This document shows, in pieces, positions 53,411 to 62,563 of a stretch of 64,000 bases of DNA. A program made the position numbers and the translations under genes. Source of the stretch: VXYL01 sp965243175 (lineage in GTDB: Bacteria; Pseudomonadota; Gammaproteobacteria; Pseudomonadales; Azotimanducaceae); contig OZ251532.1 in NCBI GenBank assembly GCA_965243175.1, positions 4,030,001-4,094,000 of the forward strand, read 5' to 3'. Below the pieces are notes generated by a model. It was given only the letters and a program-made list of their open reading frames with translations. It did no database searches and was not told the origin of the DNA. Position 1 is the first letter of the stretch. Each line of letters opens with the position of its first letter.

Positions 53411-54346
53411 ATGGCGTACACGGACATCCTGTACGAAACCGACGGCCGTCTGGCGTTCATCACGCTCAATCGGCCCGAGAAGCTCAACGCGCTCAGCAAC
53501 AATCTGCGCGGCGAGGTGATGGACGCGATGCGCGAAGCGGAGAGCGACGACGACATCGGCGTCGTCGTGCTGCGCGGCGCCGGGCGTTCGTTTTCCGCCG
53601 GCTACGATCTCTCGCCGGCCCGCGCCGCGGACAACTTCGACTTCGTGAGCCCGCGCTCCGGCCTGCCGGACACCGGCTCCACCCACCCCGGCAAGACCCA
53701 GTGGGCACGCCACGTGGTGATGACCAACTGGATCATCTGGGAGCTCGCGAAGCCCGTGGTGGCGCAGATCCAAGGCCACTGCCTCGCCGGCGGTACCGAG
53801 CTGGCGACCGTCTGCGACTTCCGCATCTGCGCCGAGGACGCCAAGATCGGCTATCCGCCGGTGCGCGCCATGACGACGATGGACATGATGTGGACGCCCT
53901 GGCATCTGCCGCCCTGCAAGGCGCGCGAGTTCGCCTACGTGGGCGATTCGTTCTCCGGCGCCGAAATGGCCCGCCTCGGCTGGGCGAACTACGCGGTGCC
54001 GGCCGGCGAACTCGGCGACTTCACGGAGAAGTTCGCCCGTCGCATGGCGCACGTGGACAACGAAATGCTCATGTACTCGAAGCGCGCCGTGAACCGGCAG
54101 TACGAGACCCAGGGCATCCGCGACGGCCTGCACTCCGGCACGGAAATCCAGGCCCTCTCCGCGCAGCGCGAAGCCGCGTCCGAGTGGGGTCGCCGCGTAC
54201 GCGACGACGGCTTGAAGGCGGCTCTCGAATGGCGCGACGGCCCGTTCCGCGACTTCCGCGGCGCCTACGACAGCGCGCCCAAGGATCGGCCCGTCGCCGG
54301 CATGGACAAGTCCGCGCCGAAAGCCAGCGCCGGCTACGGAGACTAG
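53411..54346 (+). CDS. Enoyl-CoA hydratase/isomerase (crotonase) family protein
   Basis: 311 residues from ATG 53411 (AAGGGGAGG upstream). The crotonase fold is ITLNRPEKLNALSNNLRGEV, VVLRGAGRSFSAGYDLSP and IQGHCLAGGTELATVCDFRI, here with Glu in GGTEL as in true hydratases. The C-terminal region resembles the paralogue at 33728-34654, so the two are related and probably act on different CoA esters. It is immediately followed by an SDR (4 bases), which together would hydrate and then oxidise an acyl-CoA, as in beta-oxidation-like routes. Confidence 0.9.
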   Translation: MAYTDILYETDGRLAFITLNRPEKLNALSNNLRGEVMDAMREAESDDDIGVVVLRGAGRSFSAGYDLSPARAADNFDFVSPRSGLPDTGSTHPGKTQWARHVVMTNWIIWELAKPVVAQIQGHCLAGGTELATVCDFRICAEDAKIGYPPVRAMTTMDMMWTPWHLPPCKAREFAYVGDSFSGAEMARLGWANYAVPAGELGDFTEKFARRMAHVDNEMLMYSKRAVNRQYETQGIRDGLHSGTEIQALSAQREAASEWGRRVRDDGLKAALEWRDGPFRDFRGAYDSAPKDRPVAGMDKSAPKASAGYGD

Positions 54347-54350
54347 GCGC

Positions 54351-55124
54351 ATGGCTACCAACGCGCGCCTGGCGGGCAAGGCGGCGCTCGTCACCGGGGC
54401 GGCGCGGGGCATCGGCGCGGCTTCCGCCTTGCGGCTCGCCAGCGAAGGCGCGGCGGTGATGTGCGCGGACGTCGACGCCGATGGCGCCGCAGCCACCGCC
54501 AAGGCCATCGGCGAGGCCGGCGGCGACGCCGCCGCGATGGCCTTGGACGTGAGCGACGAAGCGGCAGTGAAAGGCGCTCTGGCGCGCACGGAGAGCGCCT
54601 TCGGCGGTCTGCACATCCTGTTCAACAACGCTGGCATCGGCGGCGGCGGAGACTGGGAACGCACCATCGCCGTCAACTTGAGCGGCGTCCACTACGGCCT
54701 GTTCCACGGCGCGCCGTTCCTGGCCGAACGCGGCGGCGGCAGCATCGTCTCCACCGCTTCGGTCGCCGGACTCGTCGGGTTGACGGGAATGACGCCGCTC
54801 GGCAACGAACCGCTGCCGCCGGGCGCCGGGGCCTACGTGGCGGCGAAGCACGGCGTCTCCGGGTTGACGCGCCAGTACGCGATCACCTTCGGCGCCAGCA
54901 ACGTGCGCGTGAACGCGGTCGCGCCCGGCTACATCGAGACGGCGATGACCGCGCCCTTGCGCGAACAGGAGGAAGGCACGCGGTTTCTGGAATCCCTGCA
55001 CCCGCTGGCGCGCCTGGGGCAGCCGGCGGAAGTGGCCGCGGCGGTGGCTTTTCTAGCCAGCGACGACGCCAGCTTCGTCACCGGCGTCGTGCTGCCGGTA
55101 GACGGCGGCTACACCGCCAGATAG
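54351..55124 (+). CDS. Short-chain dehydrogenase/reductase (SDR)
   Basis: 257 residues, four bases after the crotonase stop, so translationally close-coupled. The Rossmann motif is VTGAARGIGAASAL, with NNAGIGGGGDW, catalytic Ser in STASVAGL and Tyr-Lys in AYVAAKHGVS. An insertion of about 14 residues (MTPLGNEPLPPGAG) lies between Ser and Tyr. The C-terminal RLGQPAEVAAAVAFLASDDASFVTGVVLPVDGG is typical. Oxidoreduction of a 3-hydroxyacyl or related substrate is inferred from the neighbour. Confidence 0.92.
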   Translation: MATNARLAGKAALVTGAARGIGAASALRLASEGAAVMCADVDADGAAATAKAIGEAGGDAAAMALDVSDEAAVKGALARTESAFGGLHILFNNAGIGGGGDWERTIAVNLSGVHYGLFHGAPFLAERGGGSIVSTASVAGLVGLTGMTPLGNEPLPPGAGAYVAAKHGVSGLTRQYAITFGASNVRVNAVAPGYIETAMTAPLREQEEGTRFLESLHPLARLGQPAEVAAAVAFLASDDASFVTGVVLPVDGGYTAR

Positions 55125-55133
55125 ACGCGATGC

Positions 55134-55494
55134 TGGTGGGCCCACCAGGACTCGAACCTGGGACCAATGGATTCGCGTAGCCCCGGCGTTTCCACCGGGC
55201 GCGGACTATCTCATCGCCCTGCTTGCGGCACCCTCGCCGCAACGCCGGGCGCGGGACGCTCCAGCCTGTGATTAAGGACGCTCGGCGGCTCTCGCCCAAC
55301 GGCGCAAGCGCCAGTCCCCAGGTAGTCTCTGCACCTTCCGGCGGTGTACCGCCGGCTTGGCTCAGGATTGCCGTGGGCGAACTGGCGCCCGCCCGACGGT
55401 TCCCCTGAATTCATCCCGTTCATCTGCCGCCTTTCGACGGCAGCGCACCATCTCTCGATGAGTCCACTGCTCTAACCAACTGAGCTATAGGCCC
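55134..55494 (-). tRNA. tRNA-Ile2 (anticodon CAU, lysidine type) interrupted by a group I intron
   Basis: Two exons, 55458-55494 and 55134-55173, join to a perfect 77-base tRNA. The acceptor GGGCCTA pairs with TGGGCCC and has an encoded CCA. The D arm is GCTC...GAGC. The anticodon stem-loop is GTGGA-CTCATAA-TCCAT, and the T arm CCAGG-TTCGAGT-CCTGG. The anticodon is CAT. The variable region TTGGTC and overall body match tRNA-Ile2, whose C34 is converted to lysidine, and not elongator or initiator Met. The intron splits the loop after CTCAT. The gene is minus-strand, ten bases past the SDR stop. Confidence 0.95.
55174..55457 (-). ncRNA. Group I (IC3-like) self-splicing intron in tRNA-Ile2
   Basis: 284 bases, no internal protein gene. 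The guide GTG (third to fifth bases of ATGGTGCG near the 5' end) pairs with exon CAT including the splice-site T-G wobble. P2 is an 8-bp stem closed by GAAA (55424-55443). P4/P5 core GGCAATCCTGAGCCAA is at 55357-55372. P3/P7 GGTGCAGAGACTA is at 55323-55335, with the P7 partner GATAGTCC at 55203-55210. P9 is a stem with GAAA loop (55182-55199). The intron ends in G just before AATCC. These sequences match tRNA group I introns known from cyanobacterial tRNA-Leu and Azoarcus tRNA-Ile(CAU). Confidence 0.93.
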
Positions 55495-55566
55495 GTGGCG
55501 ACCAGTCTATTGCATTTTGCGCATCCGAAGCACGGCGATAGGATCGCCGCTTGGAGACCTTAGCGC

Positions 55567-55983
55567 ATGGCATCGATTTCGCTTGCCGGCTTCGAGATTC
55601 CCGAAGCCGCGTACACATGGAAGTTCGTGCGGTCGTCCGGCCCCGGCGGTCAGAACGTGAACAAGGTGGCGACCGCGGTGGAGTGCCGTCTGCACCTCGA
55701 CCGCGCCGCATTGCCGCGGCCGGTGCGCGAACGCCTGGAGGGGCTGGCCGGCAATCGCCTCACCGCCACCGGCGAGATCGTCCTGTTCGCGGACGCCCAG
55801 CGCACCCAGGGCCGCAACCGCGCCGACGTTCTCGAACGGCTGGAAGCGCTGCTCGCCAAGGCGAAGGAAGCGCCCAAGCCGCGCATTCCCACGAAGCCTT
55901 CGGCGGCGCAGAGGGCGCGACGTCGGGAGCAGAAGCAACGCCGCAGCGAAACGAAGCAGCGTCGGCAGCCGCCGGAGGTCTGA
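55567..55983 (+). CDS. arfB: Alternative ribosome-rescue factor / peptidyl-tRNA hydrolase ArfB
   Basis: 138 residues. The N-terminal domain has the release-factor GGQ motif in RSSGPGGQNVNKVATAVECR. It is followed by a helical and then a long basic tail (RARRREQKQRRSETKQRRQ) that enters the empty mRNA channel of stalled ribosomes. Both parts and the short length are diagnostic of ArfB and exclude RF1/RF2. It releases nascent chains from non-stop complexes. It starts 73 bases from the tRNA 5' end, transcribed divergently from that tRNA. Confidence 0.95.
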   Translation: MASISLAGFEIPEAAYTWKFVRSSGPGGQNVNKVATAVECRLHLDRAALPRPVRERLEGLAGNRLTATGEIVLFADAQRTQGRNRADVLERLEALLAKAKEAPKPRIPTKPSAAQRARRREQKQRRSETKQRRQPPEV

Positions 55984-56006
55984 GGCGCGACGACGGCGCA
56001 CCGCCA

Positions 56007-57290
56007 TCAAGCGCGATACGGGCAGCGGCCTTCGCGGATGTGGGCTTCGAAGTCCTCTCGGAAGTAGCGCAACGCGCTCGACAGCGGTTCCATGGCCCCA
56101 GGCGCGTGCAGGCAGAACGTATTGGTGGTGCCGCCGATGAACATGGCGTTGCGCTGCAGCAGTTCCAAGTCGCCCTCTTTCCCGCGCCCGGCTTCGATGT
56201 CTTCGAGCAGCTGCTCCACCCACGGCAGCCCTTCGCGGCAGGGCGTGCAGAAGCCGCAGGATTCCTGCGCGAAGAAGTGCTCCAGATTGCGGCACATGTC
56301 CACCGGGCAGATCGTGTCGTCCATCAGGATCATAGTGCCCGTGCCCATGCGGCTGCCGGCGGCTTGAATGGTGCCGTAGTCCATGGCGAGGTCGAGGTGT
56401 TCCTCCACTAGGAAATCCGTGGAGGCGCCGCCGGGCAGCAGCCCGCGCAGCGTTCGGCCTTCGGCCATGCCGCCAGCATGGTCTTCGATGATCTCGCGGA
56501 TGGTGGTGCCGATGGGGAGTTCCCACAGGCCCGGCTTCTTCACCCGCCCGGAGACGCCGTAGATTTTCGTCCCGGCGTCGTCGCCGTTGCCAAGCTCCTG
56601 GTACCACTCGGCACCGTTGCGGACGATGGCCGGCACGTTGCAGAACGTCTCCACGTTGTTGACGATGGTCGGACGCCCCCAAGCGCCGCTCGCCGGTGGG
56701 AACGGCGGTTTCTGCCGCGGCTGGGCGCGCTTGCCTTCCAACGCGTTTAGAAGCGCTGTTTCCTCGCCGCAGATGTAGCGCCCGGCGCTGCGGTGGATGC
56801 GCAGGTCGAAGCGGAAGCCGGTGCCGAAGACGTTCTCGCCCAGGCAGCCCTTGGCGTAGGCGTCGTCGATGGCCTCTTGCAGGCGGCGATAGGGCTCGTG
56901 GTATTCCCCGCGCAGGAAGACGTAGCCGACCTCGGCCTGGATCGCCCACGCGCCGATGACCATGCCCTCCACCAGCAGGTGCGGGTTGTTCTCCAGCAGG
57001 TAGCGGTCCTTGAAAGTCCCCGGCTCCATCTCGTCGGCGTTGCAGACGAGATATTTCGGCCCGTCCACGTCCTGGGGCACGAAGCTCCACTTCATGCCGG
57101 TGGGGAATCCGGCGCCGCCACGACCGCGCAGATTCGCTTCCTTGATCAGCGCCACCACATCCGCGGGCGCCATCGTCGTGAGGGCGTTGCGAGCGCCCGA
57201 ATAGCCGCCGTTGGCTTCGTAGGCGGCGAAGTCCACCAAGCCGCCGGCCGCGTCGATCATGCCGAAGAGTGGCCGTTCGTCGATGGTCAT
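56007..57290 (-). CDS. nuoF: NADH-quinone oxidoreductase subunit F (NuoF)
   Basis: 427 residues from ATG 57290. FMN/NADH site: GRGGAGFPTGMKWSFVP and YLVCNADEMEPGTFKDR, with YICGEETALLNALEGKRAQPR further on. The N3-type [4Fe-4S] ligands are in ESCGFCTPCREG (three Cys) with the fourth Cys at TTNTFCLHAPG. This is the NADH-oxidising entry subunit of complex I. In a normal nuo operon nuoE precedes it and nuoG follows; here neither is adjacent (LLM gene upstream, arfB convergent downstream). It may be dispersed complex I or belong to another NADH-using complex. Confidence 0.95.
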   Translation of the reverse strand: MTIDERPLFGMIDAAGGLVDFAAYEANGGYSGARNALTTMAPADVVALIKEANLRGRGGAGFPTGMKWSFVPQDVDGPKYLVCNADEMEPGTFKDRYLLENNPHLLVEGMVIGAWAIQAEVGYVFLRGEYHEPYRRLQEAIDDAYAKGCLGENVFGTGFRFDLRIHRSAGRYICGEETALLNALEGKRAQPRQKPPFPPASGAWGRPTIVNNVETFCNVPAIVRNGAEWYQELGNGDDAGTKIYGVSGRVKKPGLWELPIGTTIREIIEDHAGGMAEGRTLRGLLPGGASTDFLVEEHLDLAMDYGTIQAAGSRMGTGTMILMDDTICPVDMCRNLEHFFAQESCGFCTPCREGLPWVEQLLEDIEAGRGKEGDLELLQRNAMFIGGTTNTFCLHAPGAMEPLSSALRYFREDFEAHIREGRCPYRA

Positions 57291-57423
57291 TCGGGTGCCC
57301 TTCTCATCCGCCCATGCGCCTCATTCGCGCCGCCTCGAATGCGCCAACCGCGAAACAAGCGGCGCACCATACAGTCGCCGCATACGGCAAGCAATCGCGT
57401 TCGCAAAAGCGCTCGGTCCGTCC

Positions 57424-58659
57424 TCAAGCAACGCTCTGCGCTTGCGGTCGGCCGCTGACGCCGGAGATCATGTTGCGCGCCTCCTTGGTCGAGGGCTTGC
57501 TCGGCTTGCCTCTGGCCGCGAAGTTGAACGGCTCGGTGTCGATGTCGTCGAGTTCCAGTTCGCCGGCCAGCACCGCCGCCTTCCACGCCTCCTGCTCGCC
57601 GTGGCGGGCGTGGAACTCCGGCATCACCTCCTCGGCGAAGAGGGTCAGGCTCGCGCAGATGTCCTCGTGGGTGTTCTTGCCGGCCTGGTTGAGCAAGATC
57701 ACCTGGTCTACGTTGGCGCGTTCGAGTTCGCGCAGCCGTTCGCGGATGGTGTCCGGCGAGCCGATCAGTTCGCTGCCGGAGCGCTTCTGGCCGGCCGGCG
57801 TCTGCTTCCACTCCTGGTAGCGCTCCCAGAAGTTCATCGTGCCGGGCGCGAACGGCCCTTCCTTGTTGTAGAGCTGCAAGGCGAACTGGAAGAACGTCCA
57901 CCCATCCGCCTTGCGCCACGCCTCGTCGTCGGTTTCCGCGCACATGAAGCCGGACACCACGGCGATGTTCGGATTCGTACGGTAGTCGGCGAGCTTCTCG
58001 AGATCGCGGGTGAAGGTGTTGTAGTAGGCGTTGACCCAGGCGCGGGCGGCGTCGAGGCTGACGAACTTGAAGCACAGCGAGCCCATGCCGCGATGCGCCG
58101 CGTACTTGATGGTGTCCAGCTGCGAACACGCCACCCACAGCGGCGGATGCGGCTTCTGCAAGGGCTTCGGCACCACCGCCCGCAGCGGGAACTTGAAGAA
58201 CTCGCCTTCGTACTCCCAGCCGTGGTTCCAGAACATCGGCAGCGTGCAGCGCACCGCGTCTTCCCAGACGTCGCGCTTGTCGCGGTAGCGCAGGTTGAAG
58301 GGATGCAGTTCGGTCACCGACGCGCCCTCCCCCAGACCAAGCTCGACGCGCCCATCGGAGACGAGATCCAGCGTGGCGATACGCTCCGCCACCCGCGCCG
58401 GATGGTTCGTGGTGAGCTGCACGATGCCGTGCCCCAGCCGAATGTTCCGCGTCCGCTGGCTGGCCGCCGCCAGAAACACCTCGGGCGCCGAGGAGTGCGA
58501 ATACTCCTCCAGAAAGTGGTGCTCCACCTCCCACGCGTAGTCGAAGCCCAGCCGGTCCGCGAGTTCGATCTGCTCCAACGACTGCTTCAGCAGCCGATGC
58601 TCGCTGTCCGGCCGCCAGTCCCGAGGCAGCTGATGCTCGTAGAAGATGCCGAATTTCAT
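57424..58659 (-). CDS. LLM-class flavin-dependent oxidoreductase
   Basis: 411 residues from ATG 58659 (MKFGIFYEHQLPRDW). Bacterial luciferase-like fold: LGFDYAWEVEHHFLEEYSHSSAPEVFLAAAS, then IRLGHGIVQLTTNHPARVAERIATLD and GRVELGLGEG. The C-terminal half contains LIGSPDTIRERLRELERANVDQVILLNQAGKN. These monooxygenases use reduced flavin; the substrate cannot be inferred. It is the same strand as nuoF, 133 bases upstream of it. The next gene upstream (58734, minus) ends 74 bases before its start. Confidence 0.9.
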   Translation of the reverse strand: MKFGIFYEHQLPRDWRPDSEHRLLKQSLEQIELADRLGFDYAWEVEHHFLEEYSHSSAPEVFLAAASQRTRNIRLGHGIVQLTTNHPARVAERIATLDLVSDGRVELGLGEGASVTELHPFNLRYRDKRDVWEDAVRCTLPMFWNHGWEYEGEFFKFPLRAVVPKPLQKPHPPLWVACSQLDTIKYAAHRGMGSLCFKFVSLDAARAWVNAYYNTFTRDLEKLADYRTNPNIAVVSGFMCAETDDEAWRKADGWTFFQFALQLYNKEGPFAPGTMNFWERYQEWKQTPAGQKRSGSELIGSPDTIRERLRELERANVDQVILLNQAGKNTHEDICASLTLFAEEVMPEFHARHGEQEAWKAAVLAGELELDDIDTEPFNFAARGKPSKPSTKEARNMISGVSGRPQAQSVA

Positions 58660-58733
58660 GCGCGCGCCCTTAACTCCCCGACAAAGCGCGATGGTGGCAG
58701 CCCATTGCGCTGACTGCAATGCCGCGACAGGCA

Positions 58734-59462
58734 CTACCAGGTGAGGTGACCGCCAATCTCCCGGAGTTCCCTGCGCCGGCGCTCGTAGTCCGGCATGACG
58801 CGCCCAACGGCCTGCCAGTATTCCCGGCCGTGGCCGCGATGCCGCAGGTGTACCAGCTCGTGGACCACCACGTAGTCGACCAACCGCATCGGCGCTTGGA
58901 CGATGCGCCAATTGAGGCGAACGGTTCCGTGTCGGTCGCAACTGCCCCAGCGCTTGCTCTGGCCTGCCACCAAGACCGGCGGCATCGGCACACCCACCTT
59001 CAAGCGCCAAGCGTCCACCCGTTCCGGCAACCGTTCCTCCGCGCGAAGCCGAAGCCAAGAGCTTAGCGCGGCGCGTACCCGATCCTGCTGACCTTCGCCC
59101 TCGCCAACCGGCACGTTCAACCAGCGGCCATGCAGCTTCGCCGCCCCACCGCTACCCGGACAGACCCTCAAGCGATAGTGCCTGCCGAGATAGAGGACGC
59201 TCTCGCCACTGACGAACTCGCGGGTGCCGGGGGGCGTGTGCCGCGATTCCACGCCACTCAGCTTCATGCGGATCCATGCCGCCTTGCGCCGAACCATCGC
59301 ATCGAGATCGGAGGTCGGAAAGCCGGTTGGCGCCGCCACCAGTACGCCGCCGAGCGCATCGACCGACACCGACACCGTCTTCCGCCGACGGGTGCTGCGC
59401 CGGATGGTGTAGGGCACTTGCGTGTCGCCCCACGCGATGACAGACGTCTCCAGTGCGCTCAC
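58734..59462 (-). CDS. YgjP-type zinc metalloprotease (SprT-like/M48-related) of the restriction operon
   Basis: 242 residues from GTG 59462, which overlaps the hsdR stop by GTGA. The N-terminal part has PYTIRRSTRRRKTVSVSVD and MVRRKAAWIRMKL. The zinc site VHELVHLRHRGHGREYWQAV is HExxH with a distal acidic residue, typical of the YgjP-like metallopeptidase family, preceded by SKRWGSCDRHGTVRLNWRI. Such genes are commonly found next to hsdR of type I restriction systems, where the exact role is unclear. It is the last gene of the operon. Confidence 0.88.
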   Translation of the reverse strand: MSALETSVIAWGDTQVPYTIRRSTRRRKTVSVSVDALGGVLVAAPTGFPTSDLDAMVRRKAAWIRMKLSGVESRHTPPGTREFVSGESVLYLGRHYRLRVCPGSGGAAKLHGRWLNVPVGEGEGQQDRVRAALSSWLRLRAEERLPERVDAWRLKVGVPMPPVLVAGQSKRWGSCDRHGTVRLNWRIVQAPMRLVDYVVVHELVHLRHRGHGREYWQAVGRVMPDYERRRRELREIGGHLTW

Positions 59463-62400
59463 GGGCCGGTTCGCATCTTGGCGAGCTCGACGATCTCCAC
59501 TGCAAGCTCCTCGATGGCTGTGTCGACATCGTAGACGCTTCCTCGAAAGCACCGCTTGATCGCTTGGCGCATCAGACGCTGCTGTTCGTCTCTCTGCTGC
59601 CAATCCACTACATCGGTGAACGGCGCAATGGCATCGTCAATTTGCGACGCTACCTCCCGCATGGCAACGTCGTCGGCGGCCGCACTGCCGGGAACATCCG
59701 AACTCGACGACGGCCTATCAGCGTTCGACTCGCCGATGCGGTATTGGGCACGACTCTCGCCGACCTGCCGTGGCAGTCGATGCCGTTGCAGCAAGCCGTA
59801 GATGGCGAAAGCGAGAGCATTGAGACCAATGTTCTGCGCCTGAGCTCTCTCGCCCCTCAAGTCCTCTCGAAGGCCCTTGAGAAGGGCAAGCTGCTGCGCG
59901 GCCTCAATGCGTTCCTCGCGTCGTTCCTTGATGATCGCCTCCAATCGCTCCCGCAGCGATTGGTAGTAGTCCGGATTCTCGTCCACGAGCAGGTTGATCT
60001 CGTGACGGATGGCGTGCTCCATCTCGCTAGCCTTCGCACGGTCCGTCTTCAGCGCTTCGATCTTCTCATCAAACTCCGCGGAGAAGATCTGCACCTCCTT
60101 CACCAATATCTCGATGCCGTCCGCAACCACGGCACCGTCTATCAGTTGGCGGACTTTCTCGCCGCAACCCTTAAGGTCTAGCCCGCTGTCCCGATAGCGC
60201 GCCTGGGCGGCACGACGGACTTTTCCGAGCCAAAGCAAATCGCCTCGGTACCGCAACGCTCGCGGGTCTGGAAGCAGAATGTCCATAGAGCGGCTAAAGC
60301 GGCGGAACGCCAAATCGAACTCCGCTCGCACGTCCTCGGGCTCCAGCATCCGTATGCAGGCGTCCAGATCGCTCCGGTCTTTGGCCTCTTGGAACACGCG
60401 CATCGCCGCTGCGTGCCTGCTCTGCAGCCGAGGCAGTTCATCCTCTCTCGGCGCAAGCGCAGTGTCGACGTCCGCCGCTGAGAAGATCGCGAGGGCTTCA
60501 TGCAGCCGAGTAGAGACGCCCCAGTAGTCAACCACTAAACCGTAGGTCTTGTCATCCCCGCACGGACGGTTCACGCGCGCGATGGCTTGCAGCAGTCCAT
60601 GCTCCTTGAGCGGCGCATCGAGATACATCACCTGCTCGGCTGGCGCATCAAAGCCGGTGAGCAGCATGTCGCAGACGATCAGGATGGAGAGTGGATCATC
60701 CCGATCCTTGAACCGCTCGATGAGCCGGTCCTGCTTCTGTTTAGCCAGATGCCAATTGGAGAGCCGCTCTTCGTCGTTGTGGCCCGCGGACATGATGATG
60801 GCCGACTCTGGGCCACTCAGTCTGTCCAGCGTCTCTTTGTAAGTGACCGCCGCATGGCGGCTGACGGCAACCACTTGCGCCTTGAAGCGGTTGGGGGCGA
60901 TGAACTCGGTGTAGTGCTGAATCAGGTCCAAGCACACCGCGTCTATGCGATTTGGAGCACCCGCTATGGCCTGTTCGGTGGCGTAGCGGCGCTTGATGGC
61001 AGCGCGCTCCTCGTCCGAGCGATCCGCGAATGTGCGGTTGAACAGCTGATCGAGAGTCTGGCCAACGACTTGGAGTTCCGGCAGACGACTCTCGTAGAAG
61101 ATGGGGACAGTCGCACCATCCCGCACCGATTGTTCGATAGTGTACGTGTCGATGTAGCTCCCGAATGTGCGGCGCGTACTCCGATCTTCCTTGTCGATGG
61201 GCGTACCGGTGAAGCCAAGGAAGCAGGCGTTCGGCAACGCCTGACGCATATTGGCGGCCAAGCTCCGGTATTGCGAGCGGTGCGCCTCGTCCACCATTAC
61301 GAAGATGTTGGACGCGTTCGACAGCGCAGCGCCCGTCGGCTCGCTCACCTGACCTGTGTTCGGATCGTCGAAGTCTTGGAACTTCTGAATCGTCGTCATC
61401 ACCGTCTTGCCCGTTGGATGTTCAAGCATCCGCTTCAGATCGCGCACGCTTGCGGCCCGCTCTGGGTTGGGAAACCCGCATGCCCTGAACACGCCAGCGA
61501 TCTGCGAATCCAGCTTGGTGCGGTCCGTGACGATGACGATAGTGGGTTGCTGTTGCGCGTGATCCCGCCGCAGCTTCAACGCCAGCCACAGCATCGTGAG
61601 GCTCTTGCCGGAGCCTTGCGTGTGCCAAATCACGCCTCCCCGGCCGGTGGGCGTATGCGCCCTCCGAATCCGTTCCATCGCATTGTTCACGGCGATGAAC
61701 TGCTTGTAGCGGGCGAGTTTGCGCACCGAGCGCCCGCCCTCGACCTCGAATACGACGAAGTTGCGCACGATGTCCAGCAGGTTGCGCGGTTCCAGCAACC
61801 CATAGAGCAAGATGTCTTGGATCGTCGGCTCCCGTCCAAGTTTCTCGGCTAGCTCCGCCGTGCTCAGCGGATACGGGTCCTTCCACTCGAAGTAGTACCG
61901 CTCGGGCGTTCCCACCGTGCCATAGACGGCGCGTTGACCGCACGTGCCGATGAGAATCTGCGCCGTCTCGAACAGCTTCGGTGCCCCTTGCTGTTTCCAA
62001 CGGTCGTCCGCCTCCTGATAGCGACGCAGTTGCGCGACCGCCTCGCCCTTCCAACCATCGCCAACGGTGGGGCTCTTGCACTCGATGACTACCAGTGGTA
62101 GTCCGTTCACGAAGACAACGACGTCCGGCACGATGTCCTTCTTCGCGCCACGCACCCGGTATTGCCGCGTCACAATCCAGTCGTTGTGCTCCGGTTCATC
62201 GAAGTCGAAGAATCGCACCGTGTGGCTCTTGCGCCCATCCCCGCGATCTTGCTCCAACGCAACGCCGTAGGTAAGCGAGGTGTAGACCGCTTGGTTGGCT
62301 TCGGCGAGGCTGACTGCGGAGACTTGCGCGATCTTCCGAACCGCTTGGGCAACATTGGGATCGGATAGCCAAGGGTTCAGTCGTTTGAGGGCGGAGGCAA

Positions 62401-62563
62401 GGCGGTTGTTGAGGACGGCTTCCTTGAGGCCCTCTCGCTGCCCTTCAAGGGTCTCAGGTGGGACGTAGGTGTACCCAAGGGCCTTGAGCAACCCGACCGC
62501 AGGGTCTTCCGAGAGACCTTGCTCATTCCACGACAGATTGGACATCGTGCGAACTGCCTTCAC
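59459..62563 (-). CDS. hsdR: Type I restriction enzyme HsdR (helicase-nuclease)
   Basis: 1034 residues. The GTG at 62563 overlaps the hsdS stop; ATG at 62545 (MSNLSWNEQG) is a strong alternative. The nuclease site is IVPDVVVFVNGLPLVVIECKSP (Asp, then Glu-x-Lys). Superfamily 2 helicase motifs: motif I HTQGSGKSLTM, motif II FVMVDEAHRSQ (DEAH), motif III FTGTPI and motif VI AIARVNRP. The long C-terminal helical region binds the methylase core. It cuts unmodified DNA after translocation. The enzyme is complete and no frameshift is visible. Confidence 0.95.
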   Translation of the reverse strand: MKAVRTMSNLSWNEQGLSEDPAVGLLKALGYTYVPPETLEGQREGLKEAVLNNRLASALKRLNPWLSDPNVAQAVRKIAQVSAVSLAEANQAVYTSLTYGVALEQDRGDGRKSHTVRFFDFDEPEHNDWIVTRQYRVRGAKKDIVPDVVVFVNGLPLVVIECKSPTVGDGWKGEAVAQLRRYQEADDRWKQQGAPKLFETAQILIGTCGQRAVYGTVGTPERYYFEWKDPYPLSTAELAEKLGREPTIQDILLYGLLEPRNLLDIVRNFVVFEVEGGRSVRKLARYKQFIAVNNAMERIRRAHTPTGRGGVIWHTQGSGKSLTMLWLALKLRRDHAQQQPTIVIVTDRTKLDSQIAGVFRACGFPNPERAASVRDLKRMLEHPTGKTVMTTIQKFQDFDDPNTGQVSEPTGAALSNASNIFVMVDEAHRSQYRSLAANMRQALPNACFLGFTGTPIDKEDRSTRRTFGSYIDTYTIEQSVRDGATVPIFYESRLPELQVVGQTLDQLFNRTFADRSDEERAAIKRRYATEQAIAGAPNRIDAVCLDLIQHYTEFIAPNRFKAQVVAVSRHAAVTYKETLDRLSGPESAIIMSAGHNDEERLSNWHLAKQKQDRLIERFKDRDDPLSILIVCDMLLTGFDAPAEQVMYLDAPLKEHGLLQAIARVNRPCGDDKTYGLVVDYWGVSTRLHEALAIFSAADVDTALAPREDELPRLQSRHAAAMRVFQEAKDRSDLDACIRMLEPEDVRAEFDLAFRRFSRSMDILLPDPRALRYRGDLLWLGKVRRAAQARYRDSGLDLKGCGEKVRQLIDGAVVADGIEILVKEVQIFSAEFDEKIEALKTDRAKASEMEHAIRHEINLLVDENPDYYQSLRERLEAIIKERREERIEAAQQLALLKGLREDLRGERAQAQNIGLNALAFAIYGLLQRHRLPRQVGESRAQYRIGESNADRPSSSSDVPGSAAADDVAMREVASQIDDAIAPFTDVVDWQQRDEQQRLMRQAIKRCFRGSVYDVDTAIEELAVEIVELAKMRTGP

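Noticed and set aside
55134..55494. tRNA-Met reading of the CAT anticodon
   Set aside because: The tRNA body, including the TTGGTC region and anticodon stem, follows tRNA-Ile2, whose CAU is modified to lysidine.
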